Source: Campylobacter sp. CCUG 57310 (GTDB lineage: Bacteria; Campylobacterota; Campylobacteria; Campylobacterales; Campylobacteraceae). From it: a stretch of DNA of 64,000 nucleotides. The DNA lies in NCBI RefSeq assembly GCF_013201975.1, contig NZ_CP053845.1, positions 1,364,001-1,428,000 on the forward strand. Reading direction: 5' to 3'. Within the stretch, counting starts at the first letter, position 1, and every line of letters begins with the position of its first letter. Below the pieces are notes generated by a model. It was given only the letters and a program-made list of their open reading frames with translations. It ran no database searches and was not told the origin of the DNA. This document shows positions 1 to 11,008 of this stretch, one piece after another. The position numbers were made by a program, and so were the translations under genes.

Positions 1-1275
1 AACGTCGCTAATTATGGTTTTTCCATTTTTAAATTTCGCCGATATTTTACCATCTGGCAAATTTTCATAACTCTCAAAATCGTATCCAAGCAAGACATTG
101 GCGCACCTGCTTGCAACCTCACACATCTTGCGAGGTCTAGCCTTAGCACCCTCTTTTATAAATGCACTTGGATACGGCAAGCTGCTTAAATTTATATCAA
201 AAACTCCATTTTGACTATCAAATTCCTGCCACTTTAAAAGACGCTCAAGCAGCTTATCTTCGTGTGCATAGTCTATAACACCGCTAAATTCGCACTCGCT
301 TGAACTCATCGTATCTTTATAAAACCTAACGGCCTGCAAAAAAGCGTTCATGTGCATTCTGCCAAGCTCTACCTCCGGCTTTGTGATAAGCGGCATTAAA
401 ATTCCAGCATGATTTCCAGAGCCGTTTGTAGCTATCTTGTCTTTCTTTTCAGCCAAAGTAACTTTTACGCCAAGCTCATTTAGCTTATAAGCGCTAACAC
501 AACCTGCCACGCCCGCACCTATGATAAGCGCTGTTTTTGCCTTTTTAGAGTTATTTTGCGTGTCGTATCTACTAAACCAAGGGTTTTTTACTACGCCTTT
601 TTCGCTCATAAGTCTAGCGCTTATCATCTCGCGCTTTTTGCCAAAGCCTTTTAGCAATGTAACTTCAAAATTATTTTTAACAAGAGCGTCTTTTACGACT
701 CTTGCGCTTGAATATGTTCGCAATATCGTATCTGTTTTGCTTAGATAACAAATTCCTTTAAAAACTTCATCGCTCCACATACTATCGTTTTTGCTGGGTG
801 CAAATCCGTCCATAAACCAGATATCGGCTCTAAAATCAAGCTCGGGCAAAATTTGATCGATCTTGCCAAAGCAAAGATCAAGCGTGATACGTGAATTTGC
901 AAAATTTAGCCGGTGAAATCCTTGTATAAGCGGCGGATAGCTTTTTATAAGCTCATTTGAAAGCTCTTTAAAAACACCTAAATTTTGATAAATTCTAACA
1001 AGATTTTCCCTGCTGATAGGGTTTGCCTCGATACTAACATAATGCAAAAATTTGCTTGAGTCTTTAAATTTGTTTAGTGTTGTTAAAAAATTTAGCCCCG
1101 CTCCAAAGCCGGCTTCAGCGATGATAAACCGATCTTGCCTGTCCCAAATTTCATTAATTGCACTTGCAAATACATACTCGCTCTCGCCGGCAGGATTATC
1201 GGCGCTAAAGTATATATCTCCAAAATCATCGCTATAAGCAACTCCGTCTTTAAAGGAAATTTGAGCGGTTTTCAT
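1..1275 (-). CDS. mnmC: MnmC, bifunctional tRNA wobble-uridine modification enzyme (3' end outside window)
   Basis: The gene runs off the left edge, so only its first ~425 codons are seen. The N-terminal part reads as the MnmC2 SAM-dependent methyltransferase: it contains EAGFGAGLNFL near residue 54 and the WFMDGFAPSKN segment conserved in MnmC. A GAGVAGC dinucleotide-binding motif near residue 249 opens the FAD-dependent oxidoreductase half (MnmC1). The family finishes mnm5s2U at position 34 of certain tRNAs: the oxidoreductase removes the carboxymethyl group and the methyltransferase adds the methyl. The ATG at 1275 overlaps the stop of the downstream-written amidase gene (ATGA), which indicates translational coupling. 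The call is firm; only the missing C-terminus limits it. Confidence 0.93.
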   Translation of the reverse strand, partial: MKTAQISFKDGVAYSDDFGDIYFSADNPAGESEYVFASAINEIWDRQDRFIIAEAGFGAGLNFLTTLNKFKDSSKFLHYVSIEANPISRENLVRIYQNLGVFKELSNELIKSYPPLIQGFHRLNFANSRITLDLCFGKIDQILPELDFRADIWFMDGFAPSKNDSMWSDEVFKGICYLSKTDTILRTYSSARVVKDALVKNNFEVTLLKGFGKKREMISARLMSEKGVVKNPWFSRYDTQNNSKKAKTALIIGAGVAGCVSAYKLNELGVKVTLAEKKDKIATNGSGNHAGILMPLITKPEVELGRMHMNAFLQAVRFYKDTMSSSECEFSGVIDYAHEDKLLERLLKWQEFDSQNGVFDINLSSLPYPSAFIKEGAKARPRKMCEVASRCANVLLGYDFESYENLPDGKISAKFKNGKTIISDV

Positions 1276-2774
1276 TGCTGATTTGCAAAATAGACATCAA
1301 CGCCGTTAGCAATTCCTTTAGCGATAGCGTCTTGGTAGTTTGACTTACTTATTAGCTTGCCTTCATCAGGATGTGAGATGTAGCCCACTTCAAGCAAAAC
1401 AGCGGGCATAAGCGCACCCACCAGAACCCAAAACGGAGCCTCTCTTACTCCACCGTCAACGACCTTTGAATTTATCTTTTTGGTTCTGGCAAGAACCTCT
1501 CTTTGGATATCGATAGCAAGCTTGTTTGAGGCTATGATCTTTTCTCTGTTTAAGAAATTTAAAAAGGTCTGTTTAGAGAAGAAATTCATCTCGTCTATGT
1601 CCGATTTGTTTTCAAGTGCGGCTACATTTTTGCTACGCTCGCTTCTTGCAGGCGAGAGGAAAAATGTCTCGATACCTTGCATAACTTCGCCTTTTTGCTT
1701 ATTTGGAGCGGCATTTGCGTGTATAGAGATGAAAAGATCGGCAAGCTTGTCGTTAGCAAGCTTGGTTCTACTTCTGAGGTTTATAAATTTATCCTTTGTG
1801 CGGGTATAAAAGACCTTATATCCGCGTTTTTTAAGCTCATCGCCTGTCTTTAAAGCGATATTTAGCACGATATTTTTCTCTTTTAGCTTTCCATTTATAG
1901 CGCCCGGGTCATCGCCTCCGTGTCCCGCGTCAAGCACGATAGTCTTACCGCCTGTTTTTTTAATAGGTATCGCGCCTTTATTTGAGCTTTGCTCGTTTTG
2001 AACTTGCTTTTTATCCTGCTTCAAGCTTTTTTGCTTGTCGTCTTTAGCTACTTTTAAAGCAGGCTTTTTTTGTCCGGCCATTATAAAATGAACGGAATTT
2101 GCATCTATATAAAAATCAAGCTTTTGCTCTTTTTTGTTTGAAAAAACCACCCGAATAGTATTTTTATCAAACTGACTTACTCTAACTTCTTCTGAAAGCA
2201 CATCTTTAAAAGTGTGAGATTTGCTTGTCCAAACGCCTCTGAAGTCATATACGTTTCTAAACATCCCTTGAGTGTTCAAAAGCATATGTTTGATATCGCT
2301 TGGGTGTAAGGGTTGATTGAATTTAATCTCAAAACTATCTTCATTTTTGATAATGGCAAGAATTTTTAAAGGGTTTTTCTTAGTAGAGTCTTTATCTATG
2401 ATGATAGTCTCTTCTTCTACGTAAGTTTGCTTTTTTACATCCTTTTTAGCAGACGTCTTAGTGCTTTTAGTATCGGCTTGTCCGATATTTTTACCTTGAT
2501 TTATTGTAGCAAGCTCTTTTTCATAAGGCTGTGCGTCAAGCTGAAGAGCCTTGGAACTCTCAATAAGCCTTTTTAAAGTTTCTATTTTGGTCTTGGTATC
2601 ATTATCGATAATTGACTTGATATAAAGACTCTTCATATCGTGATGAAGCTCAAGCTTAACTTTTTTGCTCGCATTAGTAAATGCGCTGTCAAATTTCTTA
2701 AGCCTTGCGCTATCGGCGTATGAAAAACCGACAATCAAGAGCAATAATAGTAAAATTCTACCTATCTTCGCCAT
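1272..2774 (-). CDS. amiA: N-acetylmuramoyl-L-alanine amidase (AmiA type)
   Basis: This is a periplasmic cell-wall amidase that cuts the bond between MurNAc and L-Ala of the stem peptide during daughter-cell separation. An N-terminal hydrophobic signal (GRILLLLLLIVGF) is followed by a Lys-rich linker, an AMIN-like beta domain around residues 140-245, and a C-terminal Amidase_3 domain. The zinc and catalytic positions are visible: DAGHGGDDPGA, KEKNIVL, SIHANA and LLEVGYISHP. The ATG at 2774 is chosen because it begins a normal signal peptide. A TTG at 2789 has a better-placed GAGG upstream and could be the true start, adding five residues. The gene overlaps both neighbours, so it is part of the long minus-strand operon. 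The EnvC/FtsEX homologues a few kb away are the kind of proteins known to activate such amidases. Confidence 0.92.
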   Translation of the reverse strand: MAKIGRILLLLLLIVGFSYADSARLKKFDSAFTNASKKVKLELHHDMKSLYIKSIIDNDTKTKIETLKRLIESSKALQLDAQPYEKELATINQGKNIGQADTKSTKTSAKKDVKKQTYVEEETIIIDKDSTKKNPLKILAIIKNEDSFEIKFNQPLHPSDIKHMLLNTQGMFRNVYDFRGVWTSKSHTFKDVLSEEVRVSQFDKNTIRVVFSNKKEQKLDFYIDANSVHFIMAGQKKPALKVAKDDKQKSLKQDKKQVQNEQSSNKGAIPIKKTGGKTIVLDAGHGGDDPGAINGKLKEKNIVLNIALKTGDELKKRGYKVFYTRTKDKFINLRSRTKLANDKLADLFISIHANAAPNKQKGEVMQGIETFFLSPARSERSKNVAALENKSDIDEMNFFSKQTFLNFLNREKIIASNKLAIDIQREVLARTKKINSKVVDGGVREAPFWVLVGALMPAVLLEVGYISHPDEGKLISKSNYQDAIAKGIANGVDVYFANQQ

Positions 2775-3855
2775 GTAAAAGTTTTGCAAAAAGCCTCTTT
2801 ACGCTTATTATCTCTGTTAGTTTATATCCGTTAGCACCCGTAAAAAACAGCCCCGTTTCTTTTCGTCCTGAAAATGCGTCAAAAAGTCTATCGGCTATAC
2901 AGTAGCCGACCTCTTTTGCCTCTTTTCCTCTTTGGCAAGGAGCTACGCAGTTGCTTATGCAGCTTATCTTTGGCCCGGTCTTTTGATCGACTAAATTTAT
3001 AAGATTTGTCCTAACACCCCTTGCCGGATAGCCCACGGGGCTTTTTATAAGCTCAATATCCTCTTTTTTAGCGTTTAGCAAGACTTCCTTAAAGCCTTCG
3101 CTGGCATCGCACTCATGCGTTCCTATAAATCTAGTCCCCATCTGAACACCGTTTGCACCAAGAGCCATAACTCTTTTGATATCGCCATTATCCCAAATTC
3201 CGCCGGCTACTATTAACGGGAAATCACCCCACTCTTTAATTTCCTCTTTTACCGGCTTAATCAAATTTTCAAGCTGATATTCAGGATCAAGGCACTGCTC
3301 GTAAGTAAAGCCCTGATGCCCGCCGCTTAAAGGACCTTCAAGCACAACGGCATCAGGCAGGCGGTTATATCTCATACTCCAGCGCTTACAGATGATCTTA
3401 AGAGCTTTAGCCGAAGATACTATAGGCACAAGCGCTACTTCTTTAAAATTTTGCGTAAATTCCGGCAAATTCGTAGGCAGGCCTGCTCCGCTTATGATCA
3501 CGTTTATACCGTGCTCGCAAGCATCCTTTACGATACGAGCATAGTCGTTACTCGCACAAAGCACATTTATACCAAGCGGCAAATTTCCGCAAATTTTTCT
3601 TGCGTTATCGATGACAGCCTTAAGTCCCTCGCGCGAATAGAAATTTTCGCTTCCCAAAGGCTTTGAATTAAGCTCTTTTGTGATATGAGTTCTGTTTTCA
3701 TAATACCCTGTTCCAACCGAGCTAATCACTCCAAGTCCGCCTTCTAGGCTAACATTTCCGGCAAGTCTGTCCCAGCTTATGCCAAGCCCCATTCCGCCTT
3801 GAACTATCGGATACTTTATCTCGTATTTTCCGATTTTGATCGAGCTAAATTTCAT
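2758..3855 (-). CDS. Nitronate monooxygenase / 2-nitropropane dioxygenase family flavoprotein
   Basis: A 365-residue TIM-barrel FMN protein of the NPD family (FabK-related). The N-terminus has PIVQGGMGLGISWDRLAG. The middle has VLEGPLSGGHQGF, and IVAGGIWDNGDIKRVMALGA followed by GVQMGTRFIGTHE is the phosphate/FMN-binding segment. The C-terminus carries a Cys-rich tail (CISNCVAPCQRG) typical of the epsilonproteobacterial version. Family members oxidise alkyl nitronates, but the physiological substrate is usually unknown, so I do not assign one. The gene starts one base from the tyrS stop codon and overlaps the amidase gene, so it is co-transcribed with housekeeping genes. Confidence 0.88.
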   Translation of the reverse strand: MKFSSIKIGKYEIKYPIVQGGMGLGISWDRLAGNVSLEGGLGVISSVGTGYYENRTHITKELNSKPLGSENFYSREGLKAVIDNARKICGNLPLGINVLCASNDYARIVKDACEHGINVIISGAGLPTNLPEFTQNFKEVALVPIVSSAKALKIICKRWSMRYNRLPDAVVLEGPLSGGHQGFTYEQCLDPEYQLENLIKPVKEEIKEWGDFPLIVAGGIWDNGDIKRVMALGANGVQMGTRFIGTHECDASEGFKEVLLNAKKEDIELIKSPVGYPARGVRTNLINLVDQKTGPKISCISNCVAPCQRGKEAKEVGYCIADRLFDAFSGRKETGLFFTGANGYKLTEIISVKRLFAKLLHGEDR

Positions 3856-5063
3856 TAAATTACCTTTAGTCTTGCAAATTTTCTCTTACCGACTTGCAAA
3901 ACATACTCGCCCGAATCAAGTTTCATCTGCTCATCACCTATTTTTATCTGATTTACACTAACGGCATTTGCCGCTATATCGCGTCTTGCTTGCGAATTAG
4001 TAGAGCTTAGCTTGCAATGAGCAAGAGCTTCCACTATCCAAACGGGCGCTTTTAGGCTAAATTCCTCTATATCGGTTGGAATTTGATTTTGCGAATGCAC
4101 TCTATCAAATTCAGCCTTAGCCTCATTGGCTTGCTCTTTGCTGTGATATCTAGCGGTGATCTCAAGAGCAAGAACCTCTTTAACCGCTTTTGGATGAGCC
4201 TTGCCGTTTGCGACTTCGTCTTTTAAAATCTTAATTTCACTTAAACTTTTTTCACTTAAAAGCTCGTAATATCTCCACATAAGCTCATCGCTCACGCTTA
4301 AAATTTTGCCGAACATATCGTTTGCGTTGTCCGTCACGCCGATATAGTTTTTAAGGCTTTTACTCATTTTATTAACCCCGTCAAGACCCTCAAGTAAAGG
4401 CATCATGATGACGGCTTGCTCTTTGCCGACATTATAAATTCGCTGCAAAGTTCTTCCCATAAGAAGGTTAAATTTCTGATCCGTTCCGCCCATTTCGATA
4501 TCGCATTTCATCGCTACGCTATCATATCCTTGAAGCAACGGATATAAAAATTCGCTTATCGATATTGAAGCTCCGCTTTTAAATCTCTTTTCAAAGTCGT
4601 CTCTTTCAAGCATTCTTGCTACAGGAAACGTGCTTGTAAGCTCAACTATGCCTGCCGAGCCAAGCTCGTTTAGCCATTTTGAGTTAAACATTATCACCGT
4701 TTTTTCGGGATCTAAAATTTTAAAAACCTGCTCTTCATAGGTTTTAGCATTTTTTGCTACGGTATCTTTATCAAGCTTCTTTCTTGTTTCGCTTTTGCCT
4801 GTCGGATCGCCGATTTGCCCCGTAAAGTCGCCTATTAGAAACTGAACGATCGCACCGTGTTTTTGCAAAAGCGCCATCTTTTGAAGCACTACCGTATGAC
4901 CAAGGTGTAAATCAGGAGCCGTCGGATCAAAGCCGGCTTTAACGTAGAAATTTTCACCCTTTTCGTAGTAGTTTTTAACTAAATTTACAACTTGCTCTTC
5001 GCCGATTATCTCCGCAATACCCTTTTTAACCTCTTCTATTATTTTTAAAATTTTTTCTTGCAC
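3855..5063 (-). CDS. tyrS: Tyrosyl-tRNA synthetase
   Basis: A class I aminoacyl-tRNA synthetase charging tRNA-Tyr in the cytoplasm. The ATP-binding signatures are both present: HLGHT (HIGH-like, near residue 53) and KMSKS (near residue 233). The specificity segment QGYDSVAMKCDIEMGGTDQ is intact, and a C-terminal S4-like RNA-binding tail (about residues 340-402) is visible. The length of 402 matches the TyrZ-type subclass. It follows spoT by 11 nt and shares a one-base stop/start overlap with the NPD gene. Confidence 0.96.
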   Translation of the reverse strand: MQEKILKIIEEVKKGIAEIIGEEQVVNLVKNYYEKGENFYVKAGFDPTAPDLHLGHTVVLQKMALLQKHGAIVQFLIGDFTGQIGDPTGKSETRKKLDKDTVAKNAKTYEEQVFKILDPEKTVIMFNSKWLNELGSAGIVELTSTFPVARMLERDDFEKRFKSGASISISEFLYPLLQGYDSVAMKCDIEMGGTDQKFNLLMGRTLQRIYNVGKEQAVIMMPLLEGLDGVNKMSKSLKNYIGVTDNANDMFGKILSVSDELMWRYYELLSEKSLSEIKILKDEVANGKAHPKAVKEVLALEITARYHSKEQANEAKAEFDRVHSQNQIPTDIEEFSLKAPVWIVEALAHCKLSSTNSQARRDIAANAVSVNQIKIGDEQMKLDSGEYVLQVGKRKFARLKVI

Positions 5064-5074
5064 CGCCTCTTTCC

Positions 5075-7264
5075 TTAATTTTGATGATAAGCATCATCAA
5101 GCGATATAAATTCCATTATCTTATAGCGATCTTTTAATCGCTCTTTTATCTCAGCCATATCTAAATTTTCTCCGATTTCTACGGTTAGATCAAAAAGATC
5201 AGCCGTAGCGTCGTGAGTCTCTAAAAGAGTTATTGTAGCTAAATCAACTTGCATTCTAGCAAGATATGTTAAAAATTCAGCCAAAGAGCCTCTGCGATTT
5301 TCAAGGCTTAAGATGATCTTGTATCTATGTGGAGCATTGCGAGTCCATTTGACAAATATCATTTCGTTTTTATCTTCGACAAGCTTCATCGCTCGCTCGC
5401 AAAGCTTGTGATGAACGGTTACATGAGATCCGCTCCTAAAGCCAAGGATATCATCGCCTCTTTTTGGATTGCAACAATAATCAAACTCAACGGTTGCTAT
5501 TTTGTGATTTGAGTAGATAACTATATGATCAAATTTTTGCTTTCTAACAAGATATTTATCCGTTAGCCTAAGCGCAAAGGGTCTATCTTTTCTTATGTAT
5601 TTTTTAAGCGCATTTACGACATCTTGCAGATACACCGAGTCATAAGCGGCTTTAAAAATTTTCTTAGTTAGCTTTTCGCTCTCTAGCCAAACCAAAATTC
5701 TATTTGTAGAAACTCCGAAAATTCCGCTTAAAATTTCAAGCGCTACGAGATTGTTTATGTCTTTTATCTTTTGTTTGCAAAGCGATCTTATAGTGGCTTT
5801 TGCCTTGCCCGTCTTTACGCTTCCAAGCCAAGAACAGCGATATTTAGGCTCATCTCCGGTTACTATATTTACTATATCGCCGTTTTTAAGCTCAGTTAAA
5901 AGCGGCACTCTCATACGATTTATGTAAGCTTCTTTTGCGTGAAGCCCTATCTCGGTGTGAATTTCATATGCATAATCAAGCGCCGTAGCACCGCGCGGCA
6001 GGGTAAAAATATCTCCCTTTGGCGAATAAACGGCTATATCCTCTACATAAAGGCTATCTTTTGCGTATTCGTATAGCTCTTCAGGATTGTTTTCAGTCTC
6101 GTTTTGCATGCCGATATCGCTTAACCAGTCAAGCTTAGGATTTAAAAACCCGCCGTTTTTATACTTCCAGTGTGCGGCAACTCCGTATTCTGCGGTTTTA
6201 TGCATATCAAATGTGCGAATTTGAACTTCAAATATGCTTTTATTGTCAAAAATCGTAGTGTGGATTGTTTGATAGCCGTTTTGTTTAGGAAGCGCTATGT
6301 AATCCTTAAATCTTGAAATGAGAGGGTTGAAATTTATGTGTAAACTTCCAAGAGCAAGGTAGCAATCCTTAGGCTGCTTAACTAAAATTCTAGCCGCCAA
6401 AAGATCAAGCACCTCTTCTATAGAGATACCTTTTCTTTGCATTTTTAGGTATATGGAGTAGTGATGCTTAACCCGCTTTTGTATCTCAAAACTGCCTTCG
6501 GTAAAGCCGTTTTGCAATAAAATTTGACTAAGTTTATCAATAAATGAATTTAGCTTAAGCTGAAGCTGCTGCTTATGCTCAATTATGTAGTCATCTATCT
6601 TCTTATACTCTTGCGCAAGTGCATATTTAAAGCTTAAATCCTCAAGCAAATTTTTAATCGAAGAAATTCCAAGCCTGTGCGCGATCGGGGCATAAACCAT
6701 AAGAGTTTCTTCGGCGATTCTTTTTTGCTTATCAAGCCTTAATGCATCAAGAGTAAGCATATTATGAAGCCTATCGCAAAGCTTGATAACAAGCACACGT
6801 ACATCTTCAATCGACACCAAAAGCATCTTGCGAAAAGTCATCGCCGAGGCCGCAAGTCGCTCGTTAGAATCAGAACTTGCAAGCTTATCTTCTCTAATCG
6901 CAACAATCTTAGTTAGCCCCTCAACCAGCTTAGCTACCTCTTCGCCAAATTCTTCTTGTAAATTTTCCGTAGAGCATTCGGTATCTTCAACCACATCATG
7001 CAAAAGAGCAGAGATGATCATGCTGTCATTCCCACCCATATGAGCAACTATGGAAGCTACTAAAATAGGATGTATCGCGTAAGGTTCTCCGCTTTTTCTA
7101 AATTGCCCCGCATGAAAAGTTATGCACCAATCAATAGCCTTTTCGACATTTGGAGTAACTTCAAACAAAGAGTATAGTATCTCTTTTGCTTTTGTAACAT
7201 CTCTGCAATCAGAAATTTTATCAACGAGTTGCTCTAAAAAAAGCCCGTTATTTATTATCTTCAA
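5075..7264 (-). CDS. spoT: Bifunctional (p)ppGpp synthetase/hydrolase, RelA/SpoT family
   Basis: A single long RSH protein (729 aa), as expected in epsilonproteobacteria, which have one RSH for both making and degrading (p)ppGpp. The N-terminal HD hydrolase domain shows [10 protein letters not shown] and [10 protein letters not shown]. The synthetase domain spans about residues 230-390 with [16 protein letters not shown] domain follows ([20 protein letters not shown]), and a C-terminal ACT domain contains [16 protein letters not shown]. An intact HD motif means hydrolase activity should be retained. The start overlaps the end of rpoZ by 17 nt; the rpoZ-spoT pairing is widely conserved and links RNA polymerase with its alarmone regulator. 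Confidence 0.95.
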   Translation of the reverse strand: MKIINNGLFLEQLVDKISDCRDVTKAKEILYSLFEVTPNVEKAIDWCITFHAGQFRKSGEPYAIHPILVASIVAHMGGNDSMIISALLHDVVEDTECSTENLQEEFGEEVAKLVEGLTKIVAIREDKLASSDSNERLAASAMTFRKMLLVSIEDVRVLVIKLCDRLHNMLTLDALRLDKQKRIAEETLMVYAPIAHRLGISSIKNLLEDLSFKYALAQEYKKIDDYIIEHKQQLQLKLNSFIDKLSQILLQNGFTEGSFEIQKRVKHHYSIYLKMQRKGISIEEVLDLLAARILVKQPKDCYLALGSLHINFNPLISRFKDYIALPKQNGYQTIHTTIFDNKSIFEVQIRTFDMHKTAEYGVAAHWKYKNGGFLNPKLDWLSDIGMQNETENNPEELYEYAKDSLYVEDIAVYSPKGDIFTLPRGATALDYAYEIHTEIGLHAKEAYINRMRVPLLTELKNGDIVNIVTGDEPKYRCSWLGSVKTGKAKATIRSLCKQKIKDINNLVALEILSGIFGVSTNRILVWLESEKLTKKIFKAAYDSVYLQDVVNALKKYIRKDRPFALRLTDKYLVRKQKFDHIVIYSNHKIATVEFDYCCNPKRGDDILGFRSGSHVTVHHKLCERAMKLVEDKNEMIFVKWTRNAPHRYKIILSLENRRGSLAEFLTYLARMQVDLATITLLETHDATADLFDLTVEIGENLDMAEIKERLKDRYKIMEFISLDDAYHQN

Positions 7265-7469
7265 CCATGCCCTCTAAGCCGATTTTTCCTTCGGCTATTT
7301 CGCAAAGCGCAATATCTGCAAATTTCATCTTGCTTACATCTTTATCAAGCAGACTTTTAGCTCCCGCGGCAAGCGCTTCAGCACGCTTTGCCACTACCAA
7401 AGAAAGCTTATATCTATCGTTTCCTACTGTTTTTAACGCTCTTGCGGCTACTTCTTCTAGTCTCATCAT
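7248..7469 (-). CDS. rpoZ: RNA polymerase omega subunit
   Basis: A 73-residue protein with the omega pattern: [10 protein letters not shown] at the N-terminus, then [19 protein letters not shown], in which the basic core contacts beta-prime. It helps beta-prime folding and forms part of a ppGpp-binding site. It sits directly upstream of spoT, overlapping it by 17 nt, and 12 nt downstream of pyrH. A good Shine-Dalgarno (AAGGAGA) lies before the ATG; either Met1 or Met2 could be used. Confidence 0.92.
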   Translation of the reverse strand: MMRLEEVAARALKTVGNDRYKLSLVVAKRAEALAAGAKSLLDKDVSKMKFADIALCEIAEGKIGLEGMVEDNK

Positions 7470-7481
7470 CTCTCCTTAAAT

Positions 7482-8210
<729 letters not shown>

Positions 8211-8272
8211 TTAAAATTTACGCATTTTAGCAAATTTGTGTTTAAATTTTACTAATTCTAAGCCCCAAACAG

Positions 8273-9538
8273 CTATTTAAGGCTTATCATCTCAAGCGGA
8301 TTTATGTGGTAGTTTTTCTGTGTAACTTCAAACGTAAGATCTCTTGCCACGCGTCCTATAACATATCCTCTAGGAACTTTTGAGCCGACCTTTATCGTAG
8401 GAGCTATCTGGCTTAAATGAGCATATATAGTGTGAATTCCGTTTGCATTTTCTATGATCACCACCTTATCAAGCATAGCCGTATCTTTGGCAAAGACTAC
8501 TTTACCGCTTAGCACGCTTTTAACCTTGGCATTTGGCGAATTTGAGCTAAGAACTACCGATTCGTTAAAAATTTTGATGTTATATATAGGGTCTATATAG
8601 TTGCCGAATTTTTGCTTTACGGTAAAGCTATCAAGCGGAGCTATGGTCTTTTCGCCGCTATATTTTTTTACTTTACTTGCCTGATAACTTGATCCTATCT
8701 GTTTGACGTCGCTGTCATCGGGAGTAGTTTTATTTATCACTATTTGAGTGCTTCCGTCAGATTTCTTATCTTTTGATTTTTTAGCCGCCTCTTTAGCCTT
8801 TTTCTCAGCCTCTTTTTTGGCCGCTTCACTCTCTTCTTTGGCTAGTATCTTAAGCTGCTCAAGCGTCTTTCTGATCTCTTTTTGCTCTTTGTGGATGACA
8901 GAAAGCTGCCTTGAGTAGTTATTTTTATCTTTTTTTAAATTTGCAAGCGTCTTTGACTGAGCCTCTTGCAAAGCGGCAAGTTCTGATTGCTTTTCTTTGT
9001 ATCCTTTGAGGTTTGATTTGATATTTTCTATCTTTTTGTTTTGCGTTTTTATAAGTTCCAGCGTCTTTTCATAATCTTTCGCCAAATTTTTAAAATCCTC
9101 TTTAAGCACGCTGTTTAAATTTGATAAAATTTCAGTGGCGATAATGCTTTCGTTGCTATCCTCATACTCTTTTGGCGTTATCAAATCAAATGCAAAATGA
9201 TCCGCGATGATACGGATTAAGCTTTGTTCGATATATTTTTGATTCTCAAGAAGCTCTTTATTTTGCTCGGTTAAATCTCTTAGTTCGGAATTTGCATCTA
9301 TAGCGTTTTTTTCAAGATCGGCTATTTGAGCGATAACCTCTTTCATCTTCTTGTCGCTTTCCTTAACCGCATCTTCGCCCGCCAAAATATCTTTTGCAAG
9401 ATCGTCAAGCTTTTTATTAAGCTGTTTTTCTATCTCTTTTGAAATTTCCAAAGATGAGGTTTGAACCTTGATCTTTTCGTTTGTAGTCGCACAAAAAGCG
9501 AGCGAAAAACAAAAAAATAAAAGAGTAAAAATTCTCAT
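8273..9538 (-). CDS. EnvC-like murein hydrolase activator, degenerate LytM (M23) domain
   Basis: A 421-residue secreted protein with a signal peptide ending near FCATTNEK. A long coiled coil spans roughly residues 25-255 (heptads rich in K, E, L), and a C-terminal M23/LytM-like domain follows (about 300-421). The domain keeps the fold signature (VLSGKVVFAKD, VVIIENANGIHTIYAHLSQ, GSKVPRGYVIGRV) but lacks active-site residues. The usual LHFEV is LTFEV here, and the first His/Asp zinc ligands are not present. By analogy to EnvC this suggests an amidase activator rather than an enzyme. It overlaps ftsX by four bases and follows ftsE-ftsX, the same trio as the FtsEX-EnvC division module. Likely partner: the AmiA-type amidase in the same cluster. 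Confidence 0.85.
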   Translation of the reverse strand: MRIFTLLFFCFSLAFCATTNEKIKVQTSSLEISKEIEKQLNKKLDDLAKDILAGEDAVKESDKKMKEVIAQIADLEKNAIDANSELRDLTEQNKELLENQKYIEQSLIRIIADHFAFDLITPKEYEDSNESIIATEILSNLNSVLKEDFKNLAKDYEKTLELIKTQNKKIENIKSNLKGYKEKQSELAALQEAQSKTLANLKKDKNNYSRQLSVIHKEQKEIRKTLEQLKILAKEESEAAKKEAEKKAKEAAKKSKDKKSDGSTQIVINKTTPDDSDVKQIGSSYQASKVKKYSGEKTIAPLDSFTVKQKFGNYIDPIYNIKIFNESVVLSSNSPNAKVKSVLSGKVVFAKDTAMLDKVVIIENANGIHTIYAHLSQIAPTIKVGSKVPRGYVIGRVARDLTFEVTQKNYHINPLEMISLK

Positions 9539-10350
9539 AAGCTCTCTTTTTTAGCTCGTCTCATCACAAAGCTAACCGCTATCATGCTTAAAATAAGCGA
9601 TATGCCAAGAAGCGTCGCTCCATCAACTATGATGTCGATTTTGGCTAGGTCTATACCCACTTCACTTGCCGTAGCTTTTATGATCTCAAAATCAGGAAGC
9701 ATGATATAAAGAGCCACAACACAAACCGTAGCTATAAAAGAATCAATCACCGCGATCTTGTAAAGAACTCCCGATTTTAGCCAAAAGGAAGCGCCAAAAA
9801 GCGTCATGATATCAATTCTCTCTTTATGCTCATAAAGCCAAATTCTCATCTGCTTAAACAGCAACATAAGCCCTATAACAAGTATCAATAGCGAGAAAAT
9901 TTGAGATATTTTCTTGATCAGCTGAAGAATTTTGTAAATTTTATCGTGAGTTTTTGAAAATGTCTCAACCTTGCTCACTCCGTCTATTTTTAAAATTTTA
10001 TCTCTTATTTCGTTCATATAACCGGTGCTTGGAAAGCTATTTAGCTTGAGCGAATAAAATTTAGGCAAGGCGTTTTCAAGAGCGGATATATTTTTAGCCG
10101 AAATATCCTTAGATAGTCTATCAAGGACGGATTTAGCACTTAAGCTTTCAATGGATTCAAAAGTATTTACCATCGGCTTTATCATGCCCTCGTCAAGCTC
10201 TTTTGAGCTTACGATTATGATGTTGTAATCTTTATTCATCAATCTTTCATAATCTTTTATCGTATTTTCCGTAAGCGTTATAAACTGAACGCAAAAAAGT
10301 AGCGCTATCAGCGGAAAGATCACTCCCAAATGGTTTTTAAGCGATCTCAT
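9535..10350 (-). CDS. ftsX: FtsX-like cell-division ABC permease
   Basis: A 271-residue inner-membrane protein. The N-terminal TM segment (GVIFPLIALLFCVQFI) is followed by a periplasmic domain of about 110 residues and then three TM segments (ILVIGLMLLFKQ; AVIDSFIATVCVVALYIM; LLGISLILSMIAVSFVM). This is the FtsX layout, though sequence conservation is low. In the FtsEX complex the ATPase cycle in the cytoplasm changes the periplasmic loop that holds an EnvC-type activator. It overlaps ftsE upstream by 14 nt and the EnvC-like gene downstream by 4 nt. Confidence 0.85.
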   Translation of the reverse strand: MRSLKNHLGVIFPLIALLFCVQFITLTENTIKDYERLMNKDYNIIIVSSKELDEGMIKPMVNTFESIESLSAKSVLDRLSKDISAKNISALENALPKFYSLKLNSFPSTGYMNEIRDKILKIDGVSKVETFSKTHDKIYKILQLIKKISQIFSLLILVIGLMLLFKQMRIWLYEHKERIDIMTLFGASFWLKSGVLYKIAVIDSFIATVCVVALYIMLPDFEIIKATASEVGIDLAKIDIIVDGATLLGISLILSMIAVSFVMRRAKKESL

Positions 10351-11008
10351 GCAAGCCTCCGTTTTCTATGACGAAATGGCGATAAGGTATGCGCAAAGTG
10401 GCAGGAATTTTATGCGTTACGACCACTACGCAAGTTCCCAAAAACTCTTTTGCCGATCTCAATAAAGACCAAATCACATCGCTAGAGTAATCATCCAAAT
10501 TCCCTGTAGGCTCGTCGCACAAAAGCAGATGCGGATTGTGCGCTAAGGCTCTTGCCATGGCTACTCTTTGCTGCTCACCGCCGCTTAGCTCAAGCGGATA
10601 TTTATGGGATTTATGAAGCAAATTTACATGCTTTAGCAGCTTTTGAGCTTGGTTTTTGCAAACGTTTTGCGAAAGTCCTTTTATCATCAAAGGCAGCATA
10701 ACGTTTTTTTCGACACTCCATTCGTTTATAAGGCGGTAGTTTTGAAAGATGATACCGATCTTTTTTCTTAATTCGTCCAGCTTGCCTTGCTTGATGTTTG
10801 CCATCTCGCTTAAGCAGACGTTTAAAGAGCCCGAATACGGCTTGATCTCTCCGTAAAGTGACTTTATTATCGTTGATTTGCCGCTTCCGCTCTTGCCTGT
10901 TATTAAAACAAAATCGCTCATATCTATTTCGAAATTCACATTTTGCACGATGAGTTCGCTTTGAGTATAGCCCAAAGATAGCTCTTTAGCGCTAATTATT
11001 TTTTGCAT
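10337..11008 (-). CDS. ftsE: FtsE-like cell-division ABC ATPase
   Basis: A 223-residue stand-alone ABC ATPase. Walker A is [12 protein letters not shown] near residue 39, the Q-loop is IFQNYRLI, the signature is [15 protein letters not shown], Walker B is [12 protein letters not shown], and the switch His lies in VVTHK. Size and gene order (ftsE-ftsX-envC-like) point to the cell-division ABC rather than a solute exporter. It overlaps trmB by 17 nt. Confidence 0.88.
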   Translation of the reverse strand: MQKIISAKELSLGYTQSELIVQNVNFEIDMSDFVLITGKSGSGKSTIIKSLYGEIKPYSGSLNVCLSEMANIKQGKLDELRKKIGIIFQNYRLINEWSVEKNVMLPLMIKGLSQNVCKNQAQKLLKHVNLLHKSHKYPLELSGGEQQRVAMARALAHNPHLLLCDEPTGNLDDYSSDVIWSLLRSAKEFLGTCVVVVTHKIPATLRIPYRHFVIENGGLHEIA

